A stretch of 49,468 nucleotides of DNA from Oricola cellulosilytica (GTDB lineage: Bacteria; Pseudomonadota; Alphaproteobacteria; Rhizobiales; Rhizobiaceae): the NCBI RefSeq assembly GCF_019966575.1, contig NZ_JAINFK010000010.1:1-49468 (forward strand), in the 5' to 3' direction. This document shows positions 1 through 9,912 of the stretch, one piece after another. A program made the position numbers and the translations under genes. The notes below the pieces were generated by a model. That model was not told the DNA's origin. It ran no database searches and saw nothing but the letters and a program-made list of their open reading frames with translations. Positions within the stretch are counted from its first letter, which is position 1, and each line of letters begins with the position of its first letter.

Positions 1-1
1 C

Positions 2-73
2 GACATCGCCCACCTCGCATCCGCCCTGTGCGACCTCTGGTCCCAGTGCGCCCTCGCAAGAGCCGTCGCGTAA
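2..73 (+). CDS. C-terminal fragment of an upstream protein (cut by window edge)
   Basis: An open frame entering from the left edge encodes 23 residues ending ...LWSQCALARAVA, followed by two consecutive TAA codons (71-76). The composition is a normal helical C-terminus and the frame closes 77 bases before the cytochrome c start, so it is likely the tail of a real co-directional gene. The ending vaguely resembles the C-terminus of alpha-oxoamine synthases such as 5-aminolevulinate synthase, which would suit a haem-protein neighbour, but 23 residues are too few to identify it. Confidence 0.45.
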   Translation, partial: DIAHLASALCDLWSQCALARAVA

Positions 74-150
74 TAACGTTTCGCCCTTGCAAATCGCTGG
101 GCCGCGGGTTCAGATTGCTTCCTTCCGACAGTGAAGAGGAGCAATCTGCC

Positions 151-540
151 TTGAAACCGGTCATTATATCAGCACTGGCCATGAGCATGGTCGCAACCGT
201 TGCGGGTGCCCAGGAAATCTCCGGCGATCCGGCCGCCGGCGAGAAGGTCTTCAACAAGTGCAAGGCTTGCCACGTTGCCGACGAGGCGAAGAACAAAGTG
301 GGCCCGCATCTCGTGGGCGTAATCGGCCGCACCGCGGGAACCGTCGAGGATTTTAGATATTCCAGCGCGATGGTCGAGGCTGGGGAGGGAGGACTCGTCT
401 GGGACGTGCCGAGCCTGTCGGAGTACCTGGCCAAGCCGCGCGACAAGGTGAAAGGCACCAAGATGGCCTTTGCCGGTCTCAAGAAGGAAGACGAGATCGC
501 CGACGTGATCGCCTATCTGAACGAGCATCCTGCCGAGTAA
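151..540 (+). CDS. Periplasmic class I cytochrome c (c2/c550-like)
   Basis: Soluble electron carrier of the periplasm, about 129 residues. A TTG start at 151 is chosen because an AGGAG Shine-Dalgarno lies at 136-140 and it gives a clean signal peptide (residues 1-20, hydrophobic core, cleavage before QEISGD); the longer frame reaching back to 28 would add an Arg-rich, implausible N-terminus. The mature protein has one haem attachment motif CKACH (37-41; His41 is the proximal axial ligand), the GPHLVGVIGR segment typical of class I cytochromes, and the distal methionine Met105 in GTKMAF. The C-terminal helix DEIADVIAYLNEH is also typical. It probably shuttles electrons between the bc1 complex and an oxidase or dehydrogenase; the partner is not visible here. 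Confidence 0.9.
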   Translation: MKPVIISALAMSMVATVAGAQEISGDPAAGEKVFNKCKACHVADEAKNKVGPHLVGVIGRTAGTVEDFRYSSAMVEAGEGGLVWDVPSLSEYLAKPRDKVKGTKMAFAGLKKEDEIADVIAYLNEHPAE

Positions 541-558
541 GAGCACGCCGGACGGATA

Positions 559-575
559 GGGCGGCATCTCCGCCC
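559..575. terminator. Short GC hairpin between convergent genes
   Basis: A perfect 6-bp inverted repeat GGGCGG / CCGCCC with a 5-base loop (CATCT) lies between the convergent stops of the cytochrome c and CoA-transferase genes. There is no T-tract on either side, so it is only a weak bidirectional terminator candidate. Confidence 0.35.
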
Positions 576-608
576 GGGCACGAGATTCGGATATCTCCGC
601 GTGGCCGC

Positions 609-1835
609 TTAGGCGGGGTCTTTCCTCGTGTGGCCGGCCGCCTCATCACGAATTTCGGCACCATGCTCGTCGAGACGCGGGCTGGGCTGATCGCTCACCA
701 TGCGTCTGCCGTCAATGACCATCGGGCTGGCGACGCCCGGCACGGTGTTTCCATCGCGGTCGCGAAGGTCGAGGGAAAGTTCCCGGGCGATGATTTGCGG
801 GTCGGCGAACATGTCGGCGATGGAGTTGATAGGACCCGCCGGGATACCAAGTTTCCCGCAATCCCCGAGCACCTGATCGCGTGAGCGCGCGGCAAGAAGC
901 GGATCCAGTTCGCCCCGCAATGCCGGCCGGTTTTCGACGCGGGCGCGATTGGTGGAAAACCGGACGTCCTGCGAAAGTTCCGGCCGGCCGAGCATCCCGC
1001 AGAGGCGAGCGAACTGGCCGTCGTTCCCCACTGCGAGGATCAGGTGCCCGTCGCAGACAGCAAAGACCTCATAGGGCGCGATGTTGGGGTGCGCGTTGCC
1101 GAGCCGCTGCGGGGGTGTCCCGGTGGCAAGGAAGTTCAGGTTCTGGTTTGCCAGCACACCCGCCAGCGAGTCGAGCAGCGCCATGTCGATATGCGCCCCC
1201 TTGCCGGTCTCGCGCGCTTGCATCAGCGCGCCCTGTATGGCGATCACCGCGTACAACCCTGTAAAGATGTCTGCGAATGCAACGCCGACCTTCTGGGGCA
1301 TGCCGTTCGGCTCACCGGTCACCGACATCAGCCCCGACATGCCCTGGATGATGAAGTCGTAGCCCGCCAGATCGGATTTCGGCCCGCTAAGGCCGAACCC
1401 CGTGATCGAGCAATAGACAAGCCTCGGGTTCCGCTTCTTGAGACTGACGTAGTCGAGCCCGTACCGCGCCAGCGTGCCGGCCTTGAAATTCTCGATCACC
1501 ACGTCCGCGCCGGTGATCAGCCCGATCAGCAGGTCTCGATCCTCGTCCTTCTTGAAATCGAGTGCGATCGAACGCTTGCCGCGATTGCAAGCATGGAAGT
1601 ACGCGGCCGACAGATCCTCGCCGTCAGCCCCCATAATGAAGGGTGGTCCCCAGCGGCGCGTGTCGTCGCCGGCCTTGGGCTCCTCAACCTTGATAACATC
1701 AGCGCCGAGATCGGCAAGCGTCTGGCCGGCCCAGGGCCCGGCCAGGATGCGCGCAAGTTCAATGATCCTGACACCTGCCAGCGGGCGGCCGGCACCCGCC
1801 GCCCGGTCCTTGGCAAGTGCAGGAATGAAGCTCAT
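609..1835 (-). CDS. CaiB/BaiF family (class III) CoA-transferase
   Basis: Transfers a CoA moiety between carboxylic acids via an aspartyl-CoA intermediate; cytoplasmic, about 408 residues, normal for the family. The start MSFIPALAK is preferred because GAGG lies 9 bases upstream; an in-frame ATG three codons earlier has the GAGG immediately against it. Family hallmarks in order are GVRIIELARILAGPWAGQ near the N-terminus, LADLGADVIKVE, NRGKRSIALDFK, and DVVIENFKAGTLARYGLDY; the aspartate of the ADVVIENF region is in the position of the catalytic Asp. A second conserved segment, LDSLAGVLANQN, and NIAPYEVFAVCDGHL follow. The acyl substrate cannot be told from sequence. It stands alone, convergent with the cytochrome and divergent from the DUF808 gene. 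Confidence 0.9.
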   Translation of the reverse strand: MSFIPALAKDRAAGAGRPLAGVRIIELARILAGPWAGQTLADLGADVIKVEEPKAGDDTRRWGPPFIMGADGEDLSAAYFHACNRGKRSIALDFKKDEDRDLLIGLITGADVVIENFKAGTLARYGLDYVSLKKRNPRLVYCSITGFGLSGPKSDLAGYDFIIQGMSGLMSVTGEPNGMPQKVGVAFADIFTGLYAVIAIQGALMQARETGKGAHIDMALLDSLAGVLANQNLNFLATGTPPQRLGNAHPNIAPYEVFAVCDGHLILAVGNDGQFARLCGMLGRPELSQDVRFSTNRARVENRPALRGELDPLLAARSRDQVLGDCGKLGIPAGPINSIADMFADPQIIARELSLDLRDRDGNTVPGVASPMVIDGRRMVSDQPSPRLDEHGAEIRDEAAGHTRKDPA

Positions 1836-2100
1836 CTGGTGCATCCTCAGGATTTGGGCAAACGCCCTGTTGGCGAAAAGTGGACTATCAAACGGAACCG
1901 TGTGCGTCACCCTGCATTCTGGTTACAGGCAAAAGGCGGGCCCGGCGCGGCAAGTATCTTGCCGAGCGTGTGGAATTGCGGTGCGCCGCCGACACAGATT
2001 GGGGTGGACCGCACGGAGTGATCTGTGGGAGTTTCAGTGTTCCGGGCGCTGTGGAACTTTCCAGGGCGTCTCATTCCGACTGAAATGGAGAGAACCGGAC

Positions 2101-3087
2101 ATGAGCGGTCTTCTGGCCCTTCTCGATGATGTTGCAGCGATTGCAAAGGTGGCGGCGACATCTGTCGACGACGTAATGACTCAGGCCGTGAAGGCGAGCG
2201 CAAAGGCGTCGGGTGCGGTAATCGACGATGCGGCAGTGACGCCGAAATTTATTCACGGATTCGAACCCGCTCGCGAATTGCCGATCGTTTGGAAGATCGC
2301 CAAGGGCTCATTTCGCAACAAGCTGCTCATTCTCTTGCCGGCGGCGCTTTTACTCTCCGCGTTCGCCCCTTGGGCGATCATGCCGCTTCTCATGCTCGGC
2401 GGCGCATACCTGTGTTTCGAGGGTGCTGAGAAGGTCGTACACGTGTTTCAACCGGAGCAAAGTCCGGATGCGAAAGCCGCTGCGGCGACACCAGAAAATC
2501 CCTTGCACCTCGAGCAGGAAAAAGTGGCCGGCGCCATCAAAACGGATTTCATCCTCTCTGCCGAGATCATGACTATCATTCTGGCGGCCATTCCCGAAAC
2601 CGGTTTCTGGATGGAGGCGGCTACGCTTGCCGCTGCAGCTGTCGGAATCACGATTGCGATATATGGCAGTGTCGCGCTGATCGTGAAGGCGGACGACGGC
2701 GGCTTGCATATGGCGGAGGAGGGCCGTTTCGCTGCCACTCGCGCGCTCGGTCGAGGTATCGTCAAGGCGATGCCGAGCTTTCTCAAACTGCTGACGACGG
2801 TCGGCACGGCCGCGATGCTTTGGGTGGGCGGTTCGATTGTGATCCATGGCATGGAATCGCTCGGTTTCGATTGGCTCGGACACCAGATAGAGGAAATCGC
2901 CGTCGCCGCCGGTCATGTAATTCCGGCCGCCCAGGGAGCGGTCGAATGGCTCGTGAAAGCGACCCTGGACGGCATATTCGGACTCGCGCTCGGCCTCCTT
3001 CTTATGCCCCTGGCCAACTCGGTCTTAGCGCCGATGTGGTCGGCCGTGTCCGGTGGAAGAGGGGTGGAAGAAACCGGCCACGGCTAG
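2101..3087 (+). CDS. DUF808 (YedI-type) inner-membrane protein
   Basis: Polytopic membrane protein of about 328 residues starting MSGLLALLDDVAAIAKVAATSVDD, the characteristic N-terminus of the DUF808/YedI family, whose function is unknown. The start has a GGAGAG Shine-Dalgarno (about 2087-2092). Hydrophobic segments are seen around residues 75-105 (LLILLPAALLLSAFAPWAIMPLLML), 150-190, 225-250 and 275-310. Family-typical features are ELPIVWKIAKGSFRNK before the first membrane span, GGAYLCFEGAEKV after it, and an internal charged loop EKVAGAIKTDFILSAEIM. The frame remains open 627 bases upstream, but that stretch is antisense to the CoA-transferase gene and is not credible coding. Convergent with the MFS gene, only 22 bases apart. 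Confidence 0.88.
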   Translation: MSGLLALLDDVAAIAKVAATSVDDVMTQAVKASAKASGAVIDDAAVTPKFIHGFEPARELPIVWKIAKGSFRNKLLILLPAALLLSAFAPWAIMPLLMLGGAYLCFEGAEKVVHVFQPEQSPDAKAAAATPENPLHLEQEKVAGAIKTDFILSAEIMTIILAAIPETGFWMEAATLAAAAVGITIAIYGSVALIVKADDGGLHMAEEGRFAATRALGRGIVKAMPSFLKLLTTVGTAAMLWVGGSIVIHGMESLGFDWLGHQIEEIAVAAGHVIPAAQGAVEWLVKATLDGIFGLALGLLLMPLANSVLAPMWSAVSGGRGVEETGHG

Positions 3088-3109
3088 ACTCGGAAAGTGT
3101 TCCGAAGCG

Positions 3110-4303
3110 CTACCTGGTGTCGGGAGCCTGCTGCCCGGATCGGACACGAGGTCCCAGCGCAAGGTAAAACACGGCGCTAACGGTCGCCATCGCCGCTGCG
3201 AATGCGTAAATTGCGCTCAGACCGCCGATTGGCTCCAGATAGGCTGCAATCGGTGCCGACAGAAACTGCGCCGTGAACACCGACATTGTCATATACCCGG
3301 CAGCCCGCCCTCGCATCTGCGGCGGAATTCGGCTGTAGAGCCATGTCGTGGCGTTCGGGAGAATCGTGCCGGACGCGATCCCCACAAAGATCATGAGGCC
3401 AAACACCACGGGCAGGGGTGGGATGACGGCCATCACAGTGAAGCAGACGGCAAGGACGGCAAAGGCACCGGCGGCGATGATGCCGGGCGCGATTCCGCCA
3501 CGCAGCCGTCCATAAGAGAGGGAGGTCAGGCCCGAGGCCAGTGTCAGCAATGCGATCGCCATGCCCGCGACCGATGCCTGCTCGATTCCGAGGACACGAA
3601 ACAGGAAGGGGAGCTTGAGCGGCAGCGTGTAAAACACCAGAAAGTTTGCGAATGCGCCGAAATAGACGATTCCGGCGAAACGCCACGGAAATCTGATTGC
3701 CGGATGTCCATCGTCCATCGGGTCCCGTACGCGCTCGCCCCGCGGAACTTTCAGGAAGATCAGAGGGATCAGCACCATCGGCGCGAGATAGACGGCGAAC
3801 GGCCCGCGCCAGTGAAGGTCGGCCAGAAATCCACCCGCGAGTATGAACACGACTCCTCCGAAACTCATCGCGGCAGCCTGGAAGCCGAGAATGCGCGCGC
3901 GCTCGGCATCAGTGTACAGGCTGGCAATCAGCGCCATAGACGACGTCATGACGCCGGCGACCGCGACGCCAAGAAATGCACGGCCAACGAGAATGTGGCC
4001 AATCAAATCGAGATAGAGTCCCGAGGAGCCGGCGATCACGTAGAGCACGATTCCCGCGGCGAGCAGTCGGCGCTTCGGCAGGTGGTCCGCCAGAAACCCG
4101 GCGATCGGCGACATCAGCGCGATCGCGAGGCCGGGAACCGTCAAAACCAGAGGTACGAGCGTTCCGGCCTCCGGCAACGAAGCGAAGTGGTCCTGCAGGC
4201 CCGGCAGCGACGGAGCGATGGTCGCGCCCGCCATGACCGTGAGTGTCGCGCACATCAGCAAGATGATGAGTGCGGGGTTGCGCGCATCGCGGCGACGGGT
4301 CAT
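3110..4303 (-). CDS. Major facilitator superfamily (MFS) transporter
   Basis: A 12-helix transporter of about 397 residues. It starts MTRRRDARNPALIILLMCATLTV. The loop 2-3 signature of the MFS is present as GFLADHLPKRRLL, and a second half-repeat occurs as SYGRLRGG. MSPIAGFLAD and LGFQAAAMSFGGVVFILAGGFLAD resemble drug or metabolite:H+ antiporters of the DHA1 type, but the substrate cannot be assigned. Its ATG overlaps the TGA stop of the upstream hydrolase in an ATGA arrangement (4300-4303), implying translational coupling, so the transporter probably serves the same pathway as the hydrolase. Confidence 0.88.
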   Translation of the reverse strand: MTRRRDARNPALIILLMCATLTVMAGATIAPSLPGLQDHFASLPEAGTLVPLVLTVPGLAIALMSPIAGFLADHLPKRRLLAAGIVLYVIAGSSGLYLDLIGHILVGRAFLGVAVAGVMTSSMALIASLYTDAERARILGFQAAAMSFGGVVFILAGGFLADLHWRGPFAVYLAPMVLIPLIFLKVPRGERVRDPMDDGHPAIRFPWRFAGIVYFGAFANFLVFYTLPLKLPFLFRVLGIEQASVAGMAIALLTLASGLTSLSYGRLRGGIAPGIIAAGAFAVLAVCFTVMAVIPPLPVVFGLMIFVGIASGTILPNATTWLYSRIPPQMRGRAAGYMTMSVFTAQFLSAPIAAYLEPIGGLSAIYAFAAAMATVSAVFYLALGPRVRSGQQAPDTR

Positions 4304-5235
4304 GCGGACGCCTTCTGGCGGATCCACCCGATCAGATCGTCCACGGCTTTTTCGCCGCCGATCTCGTTGAGCGTTTCGTGACGGAAGTCCGGGTAGATCT
4401 TCAAGGTGACATCGGCAAAGCCGGCTGCCCGCAACCGCCCGGCCTGCTCGCTGACAGCCTTGGCCCGGTTCGTCGCCGGATCTTCCCCGCCGCCGGCCAG
4501 ATGGAGAGGTAACGCCTTGACCGCTGACGACGCATCACGCACCTCGGCCCCGCCATAGATCAGGGCGAACACGTCCTGCCACATTCCGACGCTTGCGGGC
4601 CAACCGCAATGCGGGTCGGCGATATAGGCGTCGACGATCTTTTCGTCATGCGAAAGCCAGTCGAAATCGGTGCGCCGGTCCTTGACCGACTTGGCCCACG
4701 TTCCGAACGTCAGCGCCGGCAGAATTCGCGACGGCACGTCCGAACCGAGCCGCAGCCGTTCCCAACGCAGCAACCCTTGCGCGATGCGGCCGGCAATCCC
4801 GCCGGAGAAGTTGGCATTCCAGACCGCCGCGCCCGCAAGGCCGGACGGGTTCCGCAAGACGTAGTTCATGGTGATGAGTCCACCCATCGAATGGCCGAAA
4901 ATGAACACGGGCAGGCCGGCGTGCTGGTCCGCGATATGCGCGTGGACCGAAGCAACGTCGTCAAGGACCTTCGTTCCTCCGTCGCCCTCGTTGGAAAATA
5001 CGCCGAGCCGCGCACCGGGGGCTTTTGTTTTACCATGGCCGCGATGATCTTGCGCATAGACGTGGAAACTTGCGGCCGCCAAACGCTTCGCGAATTTCGC
5101 GTAGCGCCCGGCATGTTCGGCGAGGCCATGATTGATCTGGATGACGCCGAGTGCCGTCCCGGGGGTCGGCTCGTGATAGAGATTGAGCGACGCGCCCGTG
5201 GCGCTGTCGAGTGTGCTGTTCCGGGAAAATCGCAT
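4300..5235 (-). CDS. Alpha/beta hydrolase, monoacylglycerol lipase/lysophospholipase-like (Hydrolase_4)
   Basis: Serine hydrolase of about 311 residues. The chosen start MRFSRNSTLDSATGASL gives normal family length; the frame extends about 105 codons further upstream but there overlaps the divergent membrane-protein gene region and looks non-coding. Features in order: GVIQINHGLAEHAGRYAKFAKRL (oxyanion-hole HG), AQDHRGHGKTKA, the nucleophile elbow GHSMGG (FIFGHSMGGLITMNY), an acid in the GGGEDPAT segment, and the catalytic His in YPDFRHETLNE. These are diagnostic for the PldB/monoacylglycerol lipase branch. First gene of a two-gene operon with the MFS transporter (4-base ATGA overlap). The substrate is unknown. 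Confidence 0.88.
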   Translation of the reverse strand: MRFSRNSTLDSATGASLNLYHEPTPGTALGVIQINHGLAEHAGRYAKFAKRLAAASFHVYAQDHRGHGKTKAPGARLGVFSNEGDGGTKVLDDVASVHAHIADQHAGLPVFIFGHSMGGLITMNYVLRNPSGLAGAAVWNANFSGGIAGRIAQGLLRWERLRLGSDVPSRILPALTFGTWAKSVKDRRTDFDWLSHDEKIVDAYIADPHCGWPASVGMWQDVFALIYGGAEVRDASSAVKALPLHLAGGGEDPATNRAKAVSEQAGRLRAAGFADVTLKIYPDFRHETLNEIGGEKAVDDLIGWIRQKASA

Positions 5236-5407
5236 GAACAAACCGAACCGGTTGAGCGATCCAACTGCCCGTCCACGCGGCCTCCTGTCAAGCGTCCATG
5301 CCCAGGCATCAGGTCCTGGGCTGAAGCGGGCGCGATTTAACGGCTTTGAAATGCTTTGCGGAGCATCCTTCGGGCGATCCGAAGCAACACCGACCGGCTC
5401 TGCGAAA

Positions 5408-7213
5408 ATGCGGCAAATGAATAACTCCCGCAAAAACCGGGCAGTGGCGCGGCTGTGGCCGCTGTTCGGGTTTCTGGCGGCAGGGTTCCTGGTCATGGGG
5501 CTAGATATTGCCGATGGCGTCGGGTTCCTGATCGACGTGGACGACCGCATGCGTGCCCTTCAGATCCGCGATCTCGTCGCGGACGGTCAATGGTTCGACC
5601 GGCGGATGCCCTTCATCGCCATGCCGCAGGATTACGTCTCGCCTTGGTCGCGGCTGGTCGACCTACCCTACTATCTGACGACACTTGCCCTGAGGCCCTT
5701 TCTGGGAGACGACGCGGCCCTTTCGCTCGCCCGGATGATCTGGCCACCCTTGTTGTTCGTCATGCTCGGCATGTTCGCTGTCCGCACGATGCGGTTCATC
5801 ACCGACGGCGGCATTACCCCTGTGCAGTCCGTCCTTGCCGCATGCCTGATGAGCTTCGCCCTTTGGAACTTCGTTCCCGGGCGGATCGACCATCACGGCC
5901 TCCAGTTGGTGCTGATGATGGCGCTGCTTTCCGGCATTGCCGACCCGCGTCCCGTCCGCGGCGGTCTTCTGGCGGGCGTCGCCGCGACGCTCTCCATCTC
6001 CATTGGGCTGGAAACCCTCCCATTCATCGCTGTTGCGTTGGGGGCCTTGGCGCTGGTTGCAGCGCTGCAATTCGATGATGCCCGTCTGCGTCTGCAAGCG
6101 CTCGGCTGGGCATTCGGCCTGTCGGCACTTCCGGTTGCCTTTGCGCTCGCCGGTCCGTCCGTGGTTGCCGATAATGCCTGCGATGCGCTTTCCGCATTCT
6201 GGGTGAGCGCCATTCTCCTCGGCGGCGCCGTGGCGGCGCTGACGCCACTTTCCTGGAGAATAGGCGTCCTTTCACGCGACCACGCGGTTGTCTGGCGCCT
6301 CGCCTCGCTTGCCGTGCCTGCCACCGCTGCCGGTATCGCGCTGGCCGTTGCATTCCCCGCTTGTCTTGATGGACCCTATCAGATGATCGATCCGGTCAGC
6401 CGCGCCTTCTGGCTCGATCGGGTACAACAGGAAGGCGGTGTCGCCTATCTCCTCGAGACGGGGGTGTTGAACCTGACCTCGATGCTCGGCATCTTCGCCC
6501 TGTTGAACGTCCTTGCTGTTCCGGTGGTTTGGCGCGGCATGCGCTCCGGCCGCTACGGCTTGGCTATCGTCTGGCTCGTCTCCGCCGTCGCCACCCTGGC
6601 GGGTTTCGTGCAGATTCGTTTCATAACCTTCCCGGCGGCTTTCGTGCCGCTGTTGATTCCGCTTCTGATCGGCACGGCGGCGGGCGGCGGTATGAACTGG
6701 CGCTTGCTTGGGGCATTCGCCCTACCTCCGATACTGGTGATGTTCTGGCTGACGGCGTTTCCGCCGGCGCCATTCACGCTCGACGCCTTCGACCTGATGG
6801 CCGATGACCGTTGCAAGGGCGAGGACATGTCGGTCCTGGCTGAAGCGCCGGCCGGCCGCATAATGACGCCCTTGGGTCTTGCCTTTGCCATCGCCGAGGA
6901 GCCCTACGGCCACACCGTGGCGGCGTTACCCTTCCACCGCGCTTCGCCTGGGATCCGCCGCGTCGCGCTGGCGTTTGCCGGCGAGAATTCGGCAGAGCGC
7001 CGCGAAGGACTGGAGCCGTTCGACTATCTGGCCGTGTGCCGGCGCGACGGCGGCCATGACCTTTCCGGTGCGCGGCTCTATCGGGCACTGGTTCAGGGCC
7101 AGGATGTCCCGGGTCTGGTTCCGGTAAACCCCGACAATGCATCGCGCTTTCGCCTATATCGGATCGACGTGACCGCCCCGGACGCCTTCGCCTTGCCTCC
7201 GGGCGGCATGTGA
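5408..7213 (+). CDS. Polytopic GT-C / STT3-like membrane protein
   Basis: About 601 residues with roughly a dozen hydrophobic segments. The N-terminal region VDDRMRALQIRDLVADGQWFD (residues 44-64) follows the first membrane span and has the acidic pair Asp45-Asp46 where GT-C glycosyltransferases place catalytic or metal-binding aspartates in their first external loop. A second motif, GRIDHHGLQ (158-166), occurs in STT3/AglB-like and related alphaproteobacterial membrane proteins. A C-terminal globular part follows the last span. A role in transferring a sugar from a polyprenyl carrier is inferred from these motifs only. Start uncertain: ATGs at 5408 and 5417, neither with a good Shine-Dalgarno. 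Divergent from the hydrolase gene. Confidence 0.72.
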   Translation: MRQMNNSRKNRAVARLWPLFGFLAAGFLVMGLDIADGVGFLIDVDDRMRALQIRDLVADGQWFDRRMPFIAMPQDYVSPWSRLVDLPYYLTTLALRPFLGDDAALSLARMIWPPLLFVMLGMFAVRTMRFITDGGITPVQSVLAACLMSFALWNFVPGRIDHHGLQLVLMMALLSGIADPRPVRGGLLAGVAATLSISIGLETLPFIAVALGALALVAALQFDDARLRLQALGWAFGLSALPVAFALAGPSVVADNACDALSAFWVSAILLGGAVAALTPLSWRIGVLSRDHAVVWRLASLAVPATAAGIALAVAFPACLDGPYQMIDPVSRAFWLDRVQQEGGVAYLLETGVLNLTSMLGIFALLNVLAVPVVWRGMRSGRYGLAIVWLVSAVATLAGFVQIRFITFPAAFVPLLIPLLIGTAAGGGMNWRLLGAFALPPILVMFWLTAFPPAPFTLDAFDLMADDRCKGEDMSVLAEAPAGRIMTPLGLAFAIAEEPYGHTVAALPFHRASPGIRRVALAFAGENSAERREGLEPFDYLAVCRRDGGHDLSGARLYRALVQGQDVPGLVPVNPDNASRFRLYRIDVTAPDAFALPPGGM

Positions 7214-7295
7214 GACCGGCCCCAGCGCCGGGCGGATTGCGGTCATTCTGTCAGATGGGAAGTGCAGACGGGTTGCGGGCCGAAGACCGCAAGTC

Positions 7296-7325
7296 CCGCG
7301 CCGAAGCCCTATCGCTTCGGCGCGG
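7296..7325. terminator. 12-bp perfect hairpin between convergent genes
   Basis: A perfect 12-bp inverted repeat (7296-7307 with 7314-7325) around a 6-base loop sits between the convergent ends of the GT-C-like gene and the secreted-protein gene. No U-tract follows on either strand. It is most simply a bidirectional transcription-end or mRNA-stabilising hairpin. Confidence 0.55.
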
Positions 7326-7334
7326 ACGATTGGC

Positions 7335-7949
7335 TTAATTCTTGGCCTGCTTCTGGGTGTGGTGTTCGCACGTCACGGCCGGGTTGAACGGAGCCGCAAC
7401 GCCGTTAGGATTGTCCCGGAAAATCCAGACATGCTGGTCATAATGCGGCTCGAAGCCATGCGCTTCGTCGGCTTCCGTAGCGGGGTCGTCCGCCATCAGG
7501 TCCCACTCCCGGTCGCCGAACATCGGCGGCTTGGTGTTGCCGGCGGCTTCCCATGCCTTCACCCAGACGAGGTTTTCAACGGCCACAAGTTCCAGCGAGC
7601 CATCGGCCTGCGGCTCATATATGATGATCGAGGGCTGCAGGAAGTCGGTATGCGTTGAAGCGCCATTCACGCGGGGTTCTGGCGCGGATATCTTGAGCCG
7701 CGCCGGATGCAGATAATGGATTCCCATTGCGCCCCATTCGGCAGGAAGTCCTTCCGCTGCCGCCGACACGCAGTGCCCCTTCGGGTCGGGAATGTATCCG
7801 TCCGCCAGCGCCTGATCCACGTCCTTGTATTTCTCGGTGGCGGCGCGAATGTCATCGAGACTTGCTTCGCCCGCCTGCATCGGCGAGGTGGTCGCAAGCA
7901 TAACGAGCGATGCGAGTGAGATCGCCATTGTTCGGGTTCCGGTTTTCAT
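7335..7949 (-). CDS. Secreted protein of unknown function
   Basis: 204 residues with a Sec signal peptide (MKTGTRTMAISLASLVMLATTSPMQA, cleavage before GEASLDD) and a strong Shine-Dalgarno GGAGGAGAG 5 bases before the ATG. The mature protein is soluble, rich in acidic and aromatic residues, with motifs DQALADGYIPDPKGHCVSAA, WGAMGIHYLHP, PSIIIYEP, and a C-terminal HYDQHVWIFRDNPNG. Two cysteines remain (in GHCVS and VTCEHH), possibly a disulfide. The conserved-looking His residues (GIHYLH, EPHYDQHVWIF, CEHH) could bind a metal, but that is inference. I do not recognise a named domain. Divergent from ettA. Confidence 0.85.
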   Translation of the reverse strand: MKTGTRTMAISLASLVMLATTSPMQAGEASLDDIRAATEKYKDVDQALADGYIPDPKGHCVSAAAEGLPAEWGAMGIHYLHPARLKISAPEPRVNGASTHTDFLQPSIIIYEPQADGSLELVAVENLVWVKAWEAAGNTKPPMFGDREWDLMADDPATEADEAHGFEPHYDQHVWIFRDNPNGVAAPFNPAVTCEHHTQKQAKN

Positions 7950-8262
7950 TGTCTCTCCTCCGGTTTTGCTTCTTGCGCCGGGTTGTCATTGAAACAAGAC
8001 GCCCTCCGAGCGCCTCAAGACCATGCTTGAACATGACCGCAGCCGGTAGATTGCTTGTTGCAGAGCGAATCTTCATCGATGCAGACTGCGCACGCATTTG
8101 CGGGATCGGCGAGCGGTCGCATTTTCGCGTTTTTTCCTGGCCACGCCGGAATATCGCTGGGGGAGCGCAGCGAACCATTGAGTGCACAGGCGCCTTCGCC
8201 TAAACAGCGCCAAAACCCTCCGTGCGGTTTTCGCACGAACAAGCAAGACAGGAAGACACTGC
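7950..8262. other. Intergenic region between divergent genes (secreted protein / ettA)
   Basis: 313 bases without a convincing gene; short open frames here lack Shine-Dalgarno sequences. Promoters for both flanking genes must lie inside. A 6-bp hairpin CGTGCG/CGCACG (8221-8237, loop GTTTT) lies in the ettA leader. No other clear structure seen. Confidence 0.5.

Positions 8263-9912
<1,650 letters not shown>

Noticed and set aside
3053-4381. 442-codon frame opposite the MFS gene
   Set aside because: His/Arg/Gln-rich translation without domain, fully antisense to a transporter with clear MFS motifs.
7910-8203. 97-codon frame in the spacer before ettA
   Set aside because: No Shine-Dalgarno, Arg/Cys-rich translation, and it overlaps the signal-peptide region of the divergent secreted-protein gene.
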